From NCBI RefSeq assembly GCF_036345995.1, contig NZ_CP107796.1:6262001-6326000 (forward strand): DNA of 64,000 nucleotides, read 5' to 3'. The translations under genes were made by a program, and so were the position numbers. The stretch comes from Streptomyces sp. NBC_00557. Its GTDB lineage: Bacteria > Actinomycetota > Actinomycetes > Streptomycetales > Streptomycetaceae. The first letter of the stretch is position 1; each line of letters opens with the position of its first letter. Shown here one piece after another: positions 33,757-41,824 of this stretch. The notes under the pieces are model-generated. The model saw only the letters and a list, made by a program, of their open reading frames with translations. It searched no databases and was not told the origin of the DNA.

Positions 33757-34680
33757 TCAGCCTCCGCTCCCCGGACGCGGCGGTCTGCCGCCCACCCGTT
33801 CCACCGCCTCCGCACCCGCCCTGCAGCCGCGTGCCGCCGCCTCCTCAGGGGCCGTGCCCGCCAGCAGCGCCGCGAGGAACGCGCCGGTGAAGGCGTCGCC
33901 CGCGCCCGTGGTGTCCCGAGGGGACGCCGGCACCGCCGGGACCCGGGTCGGCATGCCGCCGGAACGGACGACCAGCGCACCGTCCGCCCCGGCCTTGACC
34001 ACCACGAGCGGAACGAGACGGCTCAGCTTGACCGCCGCGTCCGCCGGATCCGGCAGCCCCGTGAGCAGGCACGCCTCGTCGCGGCTGGGCAGCAGGACGT
34101 CCAGCTCCTCCGCGAACGCCAGGAAGCGGTCCACCCCCAGGCGTACGAGGAAGCCCGCCGACGCCGGATCCAGGCTGACCGGTACGCCACGCGCGCGTGC
34201 CGCGGCGAGAGCCGTCCGCGCCAGCTCCCGGCTCGGCTCCGTGAACAGCAGGTAGCCCGACAGGTGCAGCCGGGCCACTCCGTCGAGCAACGCGTCCGAC
34301 CAGTCGGCGGGATCGAGCCGCAGCGACGCCCCGCTGTCCGTGAGGAACGTGCGCTCGGCCGCCGCGCCGGCGTCGACGAGGCAGATCACCGTCCCGGTGG
34401 CCGTCGCCGGATCGACGACCAGCCGGGGTCGCACCCCGGCCGCGACCAGCTCGCGTTCGTGCCACGCGGCCGACTCCCCGCCCACCCGGCCGAGCAGCCG
34501 TACGTCCGCACAGCCCGTGTGCGCGGCCCAGCAGGCCACGTTGGCGCCCGCGCCGCCCGGCAGCGTCCGGATCACGGCGGCGGTGTCGGTGCCGGCCGCG
34601 AGGGGCCCGTGGTGCCGGGCGACCACATCGGTGACCACGTCGCCGACCACCAGCAGGGCCCCGCCCGGGCCCGCGGTCAT
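33757..34680 (-). CDS. psuK: PfkB family kinase, probable pseudouridine kinase
   Basis: 307 aa. The PfkB/ribokinase fold is shown by an N-terminal LPGGAGANVACWAAHTG, FLTDSGASLRLDPADW, VVVKAGADGALVV and the C-terminal anion-hole motif DTTGAGDAFTGAFLAALLAG with catalytic aspartate. Its start codon overlaps the psuG stop (ATGA at 34680-34677). By operon context it phosphorylates pseudouridine to pseudouridine 5'-phosphate, the substrate of PsuG. PfkB kinases are hard to assign by sequence alone, so the specificity rests on this pairing. Confidence 0.88.
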   Translation of the reverse strand: MTAGPGGALLVVGDVVTDVVARHHGPLAAGTDTAAVIRTLPGGAGANVACWAAHTGCADVRLLGRVGGESAAWHERELVAAGVRPRLVVDPATATGTVICLVDAGAAAERTFLTDSGASLRLDPADWSDALLDGVARLHLSGYLLFTEPSRELARTALAAARARGVPVSLDPASAGFLVRLGVDRFLAFAEELDVLLPSRDEACLLTGLPDPADAAVKLSRLVPLVVVKAGADGALVVRSGGMPTRVPAVPASPRDTTGAGDAFTGAFLAALLAGTAPEEAAARGCRAGAEAVERVGGRPPRPGSGG

Positions 34681-35585
34681 GCCCGGGTCCACGCCGCGGC
34701 GATCCGTGCCGCCAGCCGTACGTTGCCGCGCACGGCCGCCAGATTGGCGTCCAGAGAGGCGCCCTCGGTGTGCCGGACCAGGTAGTCCAGCAGGAACGGG
34801 GTCACCGCCTGACCGGTGACGCCCTGGTCCGCGCAGGCGCGCAGCGCGTCGGCCAGCACGCGCGCGTGCAACCCGGGATCGAGCTGCTCCGCCTCGGGCA
34901 CCGGGTTGGCGACGATCAGCGCGGAATGCGGCGCGTCCAGCGCGTCCTGGGCCCGCATGACGTCCGCGACCTGCTCCGGCGTGTCCAGCGTCCAGTCGAC
35001 CGGGTGCCCCGAGTCGGACAGGTAGAAGCCGGGGAAGCGGTCCGTGCCGTAGCCGGCGACGGCCACGCCCAGTGTCTCCAGCCGCTGCAATGTCGCGGGC
35101 ACGTCCAGGATCGACTTCACGCCGGCGCAGACCACGGTGATCCGGGTGCCCGCCAGCAGACGCAGGTCGGCCGACTCGTCCTGGGTCACCGTCCACTCCC
35201 GGTGCACCCCGCCCAGCCCGCCGGTGGCGAACACCCGGATGCCCGCGAGCGAGGCCAGCTGCGCCGTCGCCGACACCGTGGTCGCACCGCTCGCACCCGT
35301 GGCCACGGCGAGCGGCAGATCGCGGTGGCCGAGTTTGCGGACGCCGTCCTCGTTCGCGACCCGCTCCAGCTGCTCCTTGTCCAGGCCGATCCGGGGCCGG
35401 CCGTCGAGGACGGCGACGGTCGCGGGGACGGCGCCCTCCCGGCGGACCGCGTCCTCGAGTTCCAGGGCCACCTGGAGGTTGCGCGGGCGGGGCAGACCGT
35501 GCGCGATGATCGTGGACTCCAGGGCCACCACCGGCCGCCGTGCGTCGATCGCTTCCCGGACCTCTTCCGACACCATCAGCACCAC
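34677..35585 (-). CDS. psuG: Pseudouridine-5'-phosphate glycosidase
   Basis: 302 aa. It cleaves the C-C glycosidic bond of pseudouridine 5'-phosphate to uracil and ribose 5-phosphate. Signatures are VVALESTIIAHGLPRPRN, VFATGGLGGVHRE, VCAGVKSILDVPATL (with the active-site lysine) and TPFLLDYLVRHTEGASLDANLA. GTG 35585 is preferred because AGGAGG lies 8 nt upstream; GTG 35591 would be only 2 nt away. It is co-transcribed with the kinase downstream through a 4-nt overlap. Together they recycle pseudouridine from RNA turnover. Confidence 0.93.
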   Translation of the reverse strand: MVLMVSEEVREAIDARRPVVALESTIIAHGLPRPRNLQVALELEDAVRREGAVPATVAVLDGRPRIGLDKEQLERVANEDGVRKLGHRDLPLAVATGASGATTVSATAQLASLAGIRVFATGGLGGVHREWTVTQDESADLRLLAGTRITVVCAGVKSILDVPATLQRLETLGVAVAGYGTDRFPGFYLSDSGHPVDWTLDTPEQVADVMRAQDALDAPHSALIVANPVPEAEQLDPGLHARVLADALRACADQGVTGQAVTPFLLDYLVRHTEGASLDANLAAVRGNVRLAARIAAAWTRA

Positions 35586-35691
35586 AGGCACCGCCTCCTG
35601 TCCGTCGGTAACGGTCTTTCCTCATCTCTGGCGGGCGCCGGCCGCCGCTAAACGCTTGCGGCCTGTGGGGGACGCCACCAGCCTGGGGCGC

Positions 35692-36123
35692 ATGACGAAC
35701 ACCAGCATGCGCCTCGACCACGTCGTCCTGTGGGTGGCCGATCCGGTCGCCGCGGCCGGCTTCTACGAGACGGCCGTGGGCCTGGAGCCGATCAAGGTCG
35801 CGGAGTTCGCCGAGGGCAAGGCGGCCTTCCCCTCCGTGCGGGTCAACGAGGAGACCATCCTCGACCTCGCCCCGCTCGGCTTCGCCCCGCGCATGAAGAT
35901 GCTCCCCGGTGCGGCCGAGAGCGCGGGCCACCCCGTCAACCACATCTGCCTGTCCCTGCCGGCCGACGCCTTCGACGCCCTCCGCGCCCGCCTGCAGGAG
36001 CACGGAGTCACCGTGTCGTACATCGACCGCGACCTGTCCGGCGCCCGCGGCAACGCCACGCGCAGCTTCTACTTCCGGGACCCCGACGGCAACGTCTTCG
36101 AGGCACGGCACTACGACGGCTAG
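35692..36123 (+). CDS. VOC (glyoxalase/dioxygenase) superfamily protein
   Basis: 143 aa. It starts MRLDHVVLWVADPVAAAGFYETAVGLEP after a short MTNTS leader and ends with SFYFRDPDGNVFEARHYDG. These are the two beta-alpha-beta-beta-beta modules of the vicinal oxygen chelate fold. Likely metal ligands are His in LDHVV, His in GHPVNHICLSL and Glu in NVFEARH. The reaction is unknown. No operon partner is evident; it lies between the divergent psuG and the convergent ogt. Confidence 0.85.
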   Translation: MTNTSMRLDHVVLWVADPVAAAGFYETAVGLEPIKVAEFAEGKAAFPSVRVNEETILDLAPLGFAPRMKMLPGAAESAGHPVNHICLSLPADAFDALRARLQEHGVTVSYIDRDLSGARGNATRSFYFRDPDGNVFEARHYDG

Positions 36124-36224
36124 CCGGGCAGCCGCAGACGAGTGGGCAGGGTGGCGGAGAAGCCCGGGCCGGGCCCGTCGCAGGCGCGCGGGCCGGCCGG
36201 TCACGGATCCATGGGCGGGCCGGG

Positions 36225-36779
36225 TCAGAACAGCGGCTCGGGCAGCACTCCCTCCAGGGCGAGGAGCTTCCGCTTGGTCTCCAGCCCGCCCCCGAAGCCG
36301 CCGATCCCGCCGTCGCTCTCCACCACCCGGTGACACGGCACGACCACCGGCAGCGGATTGGCGCCCATCGCCGCGCCGACCGCCTGCGCACCACCCGGCT
36401 GCCCGACCCGCCCGGCCAGATCGCCGTACCCCACCACCGTGCCGTACGGCACCCCGGCCGCCAGCTCCCGCAGCACCTGCCGGTTGAAGCCGGAGATCAG
36501 CGACCAGTCCAGCGGCAGGTCGAAGTCGTGCCGCTCGCCCGCGAAGTAGGCCCGCAGCTGGCGTATCGCCTCCGCCAGCACCGGCGCGCCGGGATCCTCG
36601 ACGGGAGCGGCGCCCAGCCGGGCGGCCAGGCGCTTCAGGGCACGGTCCCGCACCGCTTCCGTGGCGTGGAAGACGACGTTGACCAGGCCGTCGGAAGTCG
36701 CCGCCAGCATCAGCGGCCCGATCTCCGAGCGCACCACCGCCCACACGACCTGCTGCTCATCCTGCCCATGGCTGTCCAT
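36225..36779 (-). CDS. ogt: Methylated-DNA--protein-cysteine S-methyltransferase
   Basis: 184 aa. A suicide alkyl-transferase repairing O6-alkylguanine. The C-terminal domain contains PYGTVVGYGDLAGRVGQPG, AVGAAMGANPLPVVVPCHRVV (active-site cysteine in PCHRV) and GIGGFGGGLETKRKLLALEG. ATG 36779 lies 6 nt after the -10 of an exact RecA-NDp promoter (36786-36808, minus strand), so the mRNA is probably leaderless and DNA-damage induced. No ada-type regulatory domain is fused. Confidence 0.95.
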   Translation of the reverse strand: MDSHGQDEQQVVWAVVRSEIGPLMLAATSDGLVNVVFHATEAVRDRALKRLAARLGAAPVEDPGAPVLAEAIRQLRAYFAGERHDFDLPLDWSLISGFNRQVLRELAAGVPYGTVVGYGDLAGRVGQPGGAQAVGAAMGANPLPVVVPCHRVVESDGGIGGFGGGLETKRKLLALEGVLPEPLF

Positions 36780-36785
36780 GCGGCC

Positions 36786-36808
36786 ACGGTACGGCCCGCC
36801 ACTGACAA
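36786..36808 (-). promoter_or_regulatory. RecA-NDp (PafBC-type) promoter of ogt
   Basis: On the minus strand: TTGTCAGTG (36808-36800), 8 nt, TACCGT (36791-36786). It is an exact match to TTGTCRGTG-N8-TAnnnT, 6 nt before the start codon. Confidence 0.85.
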
Positions 36809-36820
36809 CGCCCGCCGCGC

Positions 36821-37690
36821 TCAGTACGAACCGAGTGCCGCCCGCACCACGTCCGGCTTGTTGGTGATGATCCCGTCGACGCCGCAGCCGGCGACCTTGC
36901 GCGCGGTGACCGCGTCGTTCACCGTCCAGGCGAACACCCGCAGCGGCCTGCCGTGCGCTCCGCGCAGCGCGTGTGCGGCGGCGACGTACTTCTTGGTGAG
37001 CGATCCGTACGACGGGTTGACGAGATCGGTGAAGGGCGCGTCCCTGCGCAGCTGCGCCGCAGTGGGCGACCCGAGGAGGGCGGTGGTGACCGCGGGCTTC
37101 AGCTCGTGGACCGTGCGGATGCTGCCGACGCTGAAGCTCTGCACGATCAGCCGCTTCAGATGCCCGCGGTCCAGCCAGCCCTCGTGGCCGAGGAGCTTCA
37201 GGGTCTGCTGCTCGATGCCGGGATAGAGCTCCGGATTCTTGATCTCCAGGAGCAGCTTCTCGTGGTTGTGCTCGACCCGGCGCATGTACTGCTTCAGGGT
37301 CGGCACGCGCGTGCCCGCGTACGCGGGGGAGTACCAGCTGCCCGCGTCCAGCCGGGCGATCTCGGCCGCGGTGAAGTCCTTCACCTTCCACGGGGCCCGG
37401 CCCGGGAAGAGCTTCTCCACGTTGGTGGTGCGCCGCAGGCTGTCGTCGTGGATGACGACCAGCTTGCCGTCCCTGGTGCGCTGGACGTCGTTCTCGACCC
37501 AGGAGAAGCCCAGCCGTGCGGCCTTGTCGATCGAGGCCAGCGTGTTCTCGGGAGCGTAGGCGGAGGCACCTCGGTGGGCGATCACCGTCGGTTCGCCGAC
37601 GTCGCGCGCCCGGGCGTCGGAGATGGGGTTCAGCAGGGCCGCCGTCCCCAGGACCGAGGCGACCGCGACGGCAACTACGCGCACGTGCAT
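36821..37690 (-). CDS. Secreted glycerophosphodiester phosphodiesterase
   Basis: 289 aa. A signal peptide (MHVRVVAVAVASVLGTAALL) precedes the GDPD domain: VIAHRGASAYAPENTLASI carries the catalytic HRG...ENT motif, FSWVENDVQRTRDGKLVVIHDDSL the metal ligands E/D and HDD, and FAWTVNDAVTARKVAGCGVDGIITNKP the C-terminal part of the barrel. It hydrolyses glycerophosphodiesters or teichoic-acid fragments outside the cell, releasing glycerol 3-phosphate. ATG 37690 has GAGGAG five bases upstream. Confidence 0.93.
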   Translation of the reverse strand: MHVRVVAVAVASVLGTAALLNPISDARARDVGEPTVIAHRGASAYAPENTLASIDKAARLGFSWVENDVQRTRDGKLVVIHDDSLRRTTNVEKLFPGRAPWKVKDFTAAEIARLDAGSWYSPAYAGTRVPTLKQYMRRVEHNHEKLLLEIKNPELYPGIEQQTLKLLGHEGWLDRGHLKRLIVQSFSVGSIRTVHELKPAVTTALLGSPTAAQLRRDAPFTDLVNPSYGSLTKKYVAAAHALRGAHGRPLRVFAWTVNDAVTARKVAGCGVDGIITNKPDVVRAALGSY

Positions 37691-37853
37691 GCACACTCCT
37701 CGCGTCGAACGAATAACGGACGGCAACCAGCCTGACAGCAGACGGTCCGCGGCACCGCGCCCACTACGGCCACATGCGGAATGAGTCTGTCCCGATTCCG
37801 CACACCGGTACCGCACAACTGAGGCAAGGCCGTGTTTCTTTGCCGGAACATCG

Positions 37854-37882
37854 TTCGACCATTCCGGTCGGGGTCATACTCT
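37854..37882 (+). promoter_or_regulatory. Possible promoter of MHYT gene
   Basis: TTCGAC (37854-37859), 17 bp, TACTCT (37877-37882), giving a leader of about 80 nt to the MHYT-protein start at 37973. The -35 match is partial. Confidence 0.45.
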
Positions 37883-37972
37883 CTGCGACAGCCCTGACCG
37901 CCCCGGCGGTCCTGGGACGGGGGACAATTTCAATGGATTCCGGGACGCAAGAGGGCGGAAGGGCAGCCGCGG

Positions 37973-38839
37973 ATGCAAGGCACGGTCGACGGATTCAGCT
38001 ACGGGGCCGTCACCCCGTTGGTGGCCTATCTGATGGCCTGCCTCGGTGGCGCCCTCGGCCTGCGCTGCACCACCCGGTCCCTGCTGGTCACGCACTCCTG
38101 GCGGCCCGCCTGGCTGGCCCTCGGCTCGGCCGCGATCGGCTCGGGCATCTGGACCATGCACTTCGTCGCCATGATGGGCTTCGCCATCAAGGAGACGCCG
38201 ATCCACTACGACACGTCGACCACCTATGCGAGCCTCGGTCTCGCCATCGTCATGGTCGGGATCGGGATCTTCATCGTCGGCTACCGGGGCGCCACCGGCA
38301 CCGCCCTGTTCACCGGCGGCACGATCACCGGTCTGGGTGTCGCCTCGATGCACTACCTGGGCATGGCCGGTGCGCGTTTCCATGGGCGGTTCACCTACAA
38401 CACGCCCACCGTCGTCGCGTCCGTCGTCATAGCGGTCGTGGCCGCCACCGCCGCTCTGTGGGCCGCCGGGCGGGTGCGCGGCTTCACGTGGAGCGTGGGG
38501 GCGAGCCTGGTGATGGGGCTCGCGGTCAGCGGCATGCACTACACGGGCATGGCGGCCCTCGGCGTCCACCTCGACGGCGCCTCCCACACCGCCGGAGGCG
38601 CGCCCGAGCCGTCCGTGCTCGCGCCGATGCTGATCGGCCCGCTCGCCTTCCTGCTCCTCGCGGGCATCGTCGTGATCTTCGACCCGCTGATGATCGCGGG
38701 CCGGGCCGCCCCCGGGCCCGTCGAGCACAAACCGGGCGTCCCGGCCGCCGCCGTCTCCTCCCACCCGCCCCGCCGTACCGTCCTGCACGAGGTGCACCAG
38801 CCCGAGCAGCACGCCTCCCGGACCCCGCAGAACCGCTGA
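37973..38839 (+). CDS. MHYT-domain integral membrane sensor protein
   Basis: 288 aa with seven hydrophobic helices. The three MHYT-type motifs [27 protein letters not shown] and [17 protein letters not shown] are spaced as in MHYT sensors, which are thought to bind a metal such as copper and sense O2, CO or NO. Unlike many bacterial MHYT proteins, no GGDEF/EAL domain follows; the C-terminus is a ~55-residue His/Pro-rich cytoplasmic tail. ATG 37973 follows GGAAGGGC. The stop lies only 40 bp before uvrB, so the uvrB promoter partly overlaps the end of this gene region. Confidence 0.9.
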   Translation: MQGTVDGFSYGAVTPLVAYLMACLGGALGLRCTTRSLLVTHSWRPAWLALGSAAIGSGIWTMHFVAMMGFAIKETPIHYDTSTTYASLGLAIVMVGIGIFIVGYRGATGTALFTGGTITGLGVASMHYLGMAGARFHGRFTYNTPTVVASVVIAVVAATAALWAAGRVRGFTWSVGASLVMGLAVSGMHYTGMAALGVHLDGASHTAGGAPEPSVLAPMLIGPLAFLLLAGIVVIFDPLMIAGRAAPGPVEHKPGVPAAAVSSHPPRRTVLHEVHQPEQHASRTPQNR

Positions 38840-38849
38840 TCCGGGCCCG

Positions 38850-38872
38850 TTGTCAGTGCGGGGTCGTACGGT
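38850..38872 (+). promoter_or_regulatory. RecA-NDp (PafBC-type) promoter of uvrB
   Basis: TTGTCAGTG (38850-38858), 8 nt, TACGGT (38867-38872): an exact match to TTGTCRGTG-N8-TAnnnT, 7 nt before ATG 38880. Confidence 0.88.
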
Positions 38873-38879
38873 GGATGGC

Positions 38880-41030
38880 ATGCGGCCCGTATCCCACATC
38901 GAACGCACGGTGGCGCCCTTCGAGGTCGTCAGCCCCTACCAGCCCAGCGGCGACCAGCCGGCGGCCATCGCCGAGCTGGCCCGGCGCATCCAGGCAGGCG
39001 AGAAGGACGTCGTCCTGCTGGGCGCGACCGGCACCGGCAAGTCCGCCACCACGGCGTGGATGATCGAGAAGCTCCAGCGCCCCACGCTCGTGATGGCGCC
39101 GAACAAGACGCTGGCCGCCCAGCTGGCCAACGAGTTCCGCGAGCTGCTGCCGAACAACGCGGTCGAGTACTTCGTCTCGTACTACGACTACTACCAGCCC
39201 GAGGCCTACGTCCCCCAGTCGGACACGTACATCGAGAAGGACTCCTCGATCAACGAGGAGGTCGAGCGGCTGCGCCACTCGGCCACGAACTCGCTGCTCA
39301 CCCGCCGTGACGTCGTCGTGGTGGCCTCGGTGTCCTGCATCTACGGCCTCGGTACGCCGCAGGAGTACGTGGACCGGATGGTCCCCCTCAGGGTCGGCGA
39401 CGAGATCGACCGGGACGAGCTGCTGCGCCGCTTCGTGGACATCCAGTACACCCGCAACGACATGGCCTTCTCCCGCGGCACCTTCCGGGTCCGCGGCGAC
39501 ACCATCGAGATCTTCCCGGTCTACGAGGAGCTGGCCGTCCGCATCGAGATGTTCGGCGACGAGATCGAGGCGCTGTCCACGCTGCACCCGCTCACCGGCG
39601 AGATCATCAGCGACGACCAGCAGCTGTACGTCTTCCCCGCCTCCCACTACGTCGCCGGCCCCGAGCGCATGGAGCGGGCCATCAACGACATCGAGAAGGA
39701 GCTGGGGGAGCGCCTGGCCGAGCTGGAGAAGCAGGGCAAGCTCCTGGAGGCCCAGCGGCTGCGGATGCGCACCACGTACGACATCGAGATGCTCCGCCAG
39801 ATCGGCACCTGCTCCGGCGTGGAGAACTACTCGATGCACTTCGACGGCCGGCTGCCCGGTTCCCCGCCCAACACCCTCCTGGACTACTTCCCCGACGACT
39901 TCCTGCTCGTCATCGACGAGTCGCACGTCACCGTCCCGCAGATCGGCGCCATGTACGAGGGCGACGCCTCCCGCAAGCGCACCCTCGTGGAACACGGCTT
40001 CCGTCTGCCCTCCGCGCTGGACAACCGCCCCCTGAAGTGGGAGGAGTTCCAGGAGCGCATCGGCCAGACCGTCTATCTGTCGGCCACCCCGGGCCCGTAC
40101 GAGCTGTCGCGCTCCGACGGCGTCGTCGAGCAGATCATCCGCCCGACCGGCCTGGTCGACCCGGAGGTCGTGGTCAAGCCCACCGAGGGCCAGATCGACG
40201 ACCTGGTGCACGAGATCCGCAAGCGCACCGAGAAGGACGAGCGCGTCCTCGTCACCACCCTCACCAAGAAGATGGCCGAGGACCTGACCGACTACTTCCT
40301 GGAGCTCGGCATCCAGGTGCGCTATCTGCACAGCGACGTCGACACCCTGCGCCGCGTGGAGCTGCTGCGCGAGCTGCGCTCCGGCGAGTTCGACGTCCTG
40401 GTCGGCATCAACCTGCTCCGGGAGGGCCTCGACCTGCCCGAGGTGTCCCTGGTGGCGATCCTGGACGCCGACAAGGAGGGCTTCCTGCGCTCGGGGACCT
40501 CGCTGATCCAGACCATCGGCCGCGCGGCGCGCAACGTCTCCGGCCAGGTCCACATGTACGCCGACAAGATCACCCCGGCGATGGAGAAGGCCATCGAGGA
40601 GACCAACCGCCGCCGGGAGAAGCAGATCGCCTACAACAAGGCCAAGGGCATCGACCCGCAGCCGCTGCGCAAGAAGATCAACGACATCGTCGCGCAGATC
40701 GCCCGCGAGGAGGTCGACACCGAGCAGCTCCTCGGCTCCGGCTACCGCAAGTCCAAGGACGGCAGGGGCGCCAAGGCGCCCGTCCCGGCGCTGGGCGACA
40801 AGACGGCCAAGGGAGCGAAGGCCGGCAAGGCCGCCACCAAGGGCAAGGCGGCGGCCACGGTCCCCACGGACCGTCCTGCGGCCGAACTCGCCGAGCAGAT
40901 CGAGGAGATGACCGAGCGCATGCGCGCCGCCGCCGCGGAGCTGCAGTTCGAGATCGCGGCCCGGCTGCGTGACGAGGTCTCGGAGATGAAGAAGGAGCTG
41001 CGCCAGATGCGGGAAGCCGGCCTCGCCTGA
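38880..41030 (+). CDS. uvrB: Excinuclease ABC subunit UvrB
   Basis: 716 aa. This helicase-fold damage-verification subunit receives lesions from UvrA and recruits UvrC. Walker [14 protein letters not shown] lies near residue 43, the beta-hairpin [12 protein letters not shown] near 95, the DESH box near 345, and helicase motifs V/VI at [20 protein letters not shown] and [11 protein letters not shown] Lys/Ala-rich linker (~620-670) precedes the C-terminal UVR domain ([20 protein letters not shown]) that contacts UvrC. ATG 38880 is chosen because it follows the damage promoter by 7 nt, implying a leaderless mRNA. Another ATG at 38875 is out of frame. Confidence 0.98.
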   Translation: MRPVSHIERTVAPFEVVSPYQPSGDQPAAIAELARRIQAGEKDVVLLGATGTGKSATTAWMIEKLQRPTLVMAPNKTLAAQLANEFRELLPNNAVEYFVSYYDYYQPEAYVPQSDTYIEKDSSINEEVERLRHSATNSLLTRRDVVVVASVSCIYGLGTPQEYVDRMVPLRVGDEIDRDELLRRFVDIQYTRNDMAFSRGTFRVRGDTIEIFPVYEELAVRIEMFGDEIEALSTLHPLTGEIISDDQQLYVFPASHYVAGPERMERAINDIEKELGERLAELEKQGKLLEAQRLRMRTTYDIEMLRQIGTCSGVENYSMHFDGRLPGSPPNTLLDYFPDDFLLVIDESHVTVPQIGAMYEGDASRKRTLVEHGFRLPSALDNRPLKWEEFQERIGQTVYLSATPGPYELSRSDGVVEQIIRPTGLVDPEVVVKPTEGQIDDLVHEIRKRTEKDERVLVTTLTKKMAEDLTDYFLELGIQVRYLHSDVDTLRRVELLRELRSGEFDVLVGINLLREGLDLPEVSLVAILDADKEGFLRSGTSLIQTIGRAARNVSGQVHMYADKITPAMEKAIEETNRRREKQIAYNKAKGIDPQPLRKKINDIVAQIAREEVDTEQLLGSGYRKSKDGRGAKAPVPALGDKTAKGAKAGKAATKGKAAATVPTDRPAAELAEQIEEMTERMRAAAAELQFEIAARLRDEVSEMKKELRQMREAGLA

Positions 41031-41065
41031 CCCCCGCCGCCCGCCGGACCTCGGCATACGCGCAA

Positions 41066-41129
41066 GTGTTGCAACACCGACACAAAGCGCGGGCCGGGGT
41101 TCGGCACTGTCGGCGCCCCTGCGTAGGGT
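41066..41129 (+). promoter_or_regulatory. Control region of terD: 12-bp palindrome and promoter
   Basis: GTGTTGCAACAC (41066-41077) is a perfect palindrome. Downstream, TTCGGC (41100-41105) and TAGGGT (41124-41129) are 18 bp apart. The same -10 is also preceded at N8 by CTGTCGGCG (41107-41115), a 7/9 match to the RecA-NDp upstream element. Confidence 0.5.
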
Positions 41130-41184
41130 TCTTGGCAACCGCGCGCTGCGCGGCAACAGGGGACCTTCGAGAGGGGATTCAGCG

Positions 41185-41763
41185 GTGTCCGTCAACTTGA
41201 GCAAGGGTCAGGCCATCAGCCTGGAGAAGAAGGACGGGGCCACCCTGACCGCGGTCCGCATGGGGCTCGGCTGGCAGGCGGCGAAGCGGCGGGGCCTGTT
41301 CGGCTCCCGCACGCGGGAGATCGACCTGGACGCCTCGGCCGTCCTGTTCGCCGGCAGCCAGCCGGTCGATGTCGTCTTCTTCCGCCACCTGGTGAGCGAC
41401 GACGGCTCCGTCCGCCACACCGGCGACAACCTCGTCGGCGGCGTCGGCCAGGGCGGTGACGACGAGGCGATCCTGGTGGACCTGCAGCGCGTCCCGGTCC
41501 ACGTCGACCAGATCGTCTTCACCGTGAACTCCTTCACGGGCCAGACCTTCCAGGAGGTGCAGAACGCGTTCTGCCGCCTCGTGGACGAGACCAACGGCCA
41601 GGAACTGGCCCGCTACACGCTGGACGGAGGCGGCGACTACACCGCCCAGATCATGGCCAAGGTGCACCGCGCGGCCTCCGGTTGGACGATGACCGCCCTC
41701 GGCACCCCGGCGAACGGCCGTACGTTCCAGGACCTGATGCCGGCGATCCAGCAGCACCTGTAG
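41185..41763 (+). CDS. TerD family stress-response protein
   Basis: 192 aa. It begins MSVNLSKGQAISLEKKDG and contains RMGLGWQAAK, IDLDASAVLFA, HTGDNLVGGVGQGGDDEAILVDLQRVP and FTVNSFTGQTFQEVQNAFCRLVDE. The acidic GDDE cluster and conserved Asp residues form the Ca2+ sites of the TerD fold. Family members act in tellurite resistance, phage resistance and, in Streptomyces, calcium-linked development. GTG 41185 has GAGAGGGGA upstream. It is followed after 61 bp by a TerD-like fusion gene on the same strand. Confidence 0.95.
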   Translation: MSVNLSKGQAISLEKKDGATLTAVRMGLGWQAAKRRGLFGSRTREIDLDASAVLFAGSQPVDVVFFRHLVSDDGSVRHTGDNLVGGVGQGGDDEAILVDLQRVPVHVDQIVFTVNSFTGQTFQEVQNAFCRLVDETNGQELARYTLDGGGDYTAQIMAKVHRAASGWTMTALGTPANGRTFQDLMPAIQQHL

Positions 41764-41824
41764 GACCGCCCGCTCGACCGGCGGGGCGCACGACGGCACG
41801 ACACGACGGACGGGGGCGACGGCG

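Noticed and set aside
33757..36744. A minus-strand frame of ~995 codons spanning psuK, psuG and beyond
   Set aside because: Only the psuK part (to ATG 34680) is protein-like; the rest is out of frame with psuG, the VOC gene and ogt, and lacks motifs.
37774..39063. Plus-strand frame of 429 codons over the MHYT gene
   Set aside because: Shadow frame; the MHYT motifs are in the other frame from ATG 37973.
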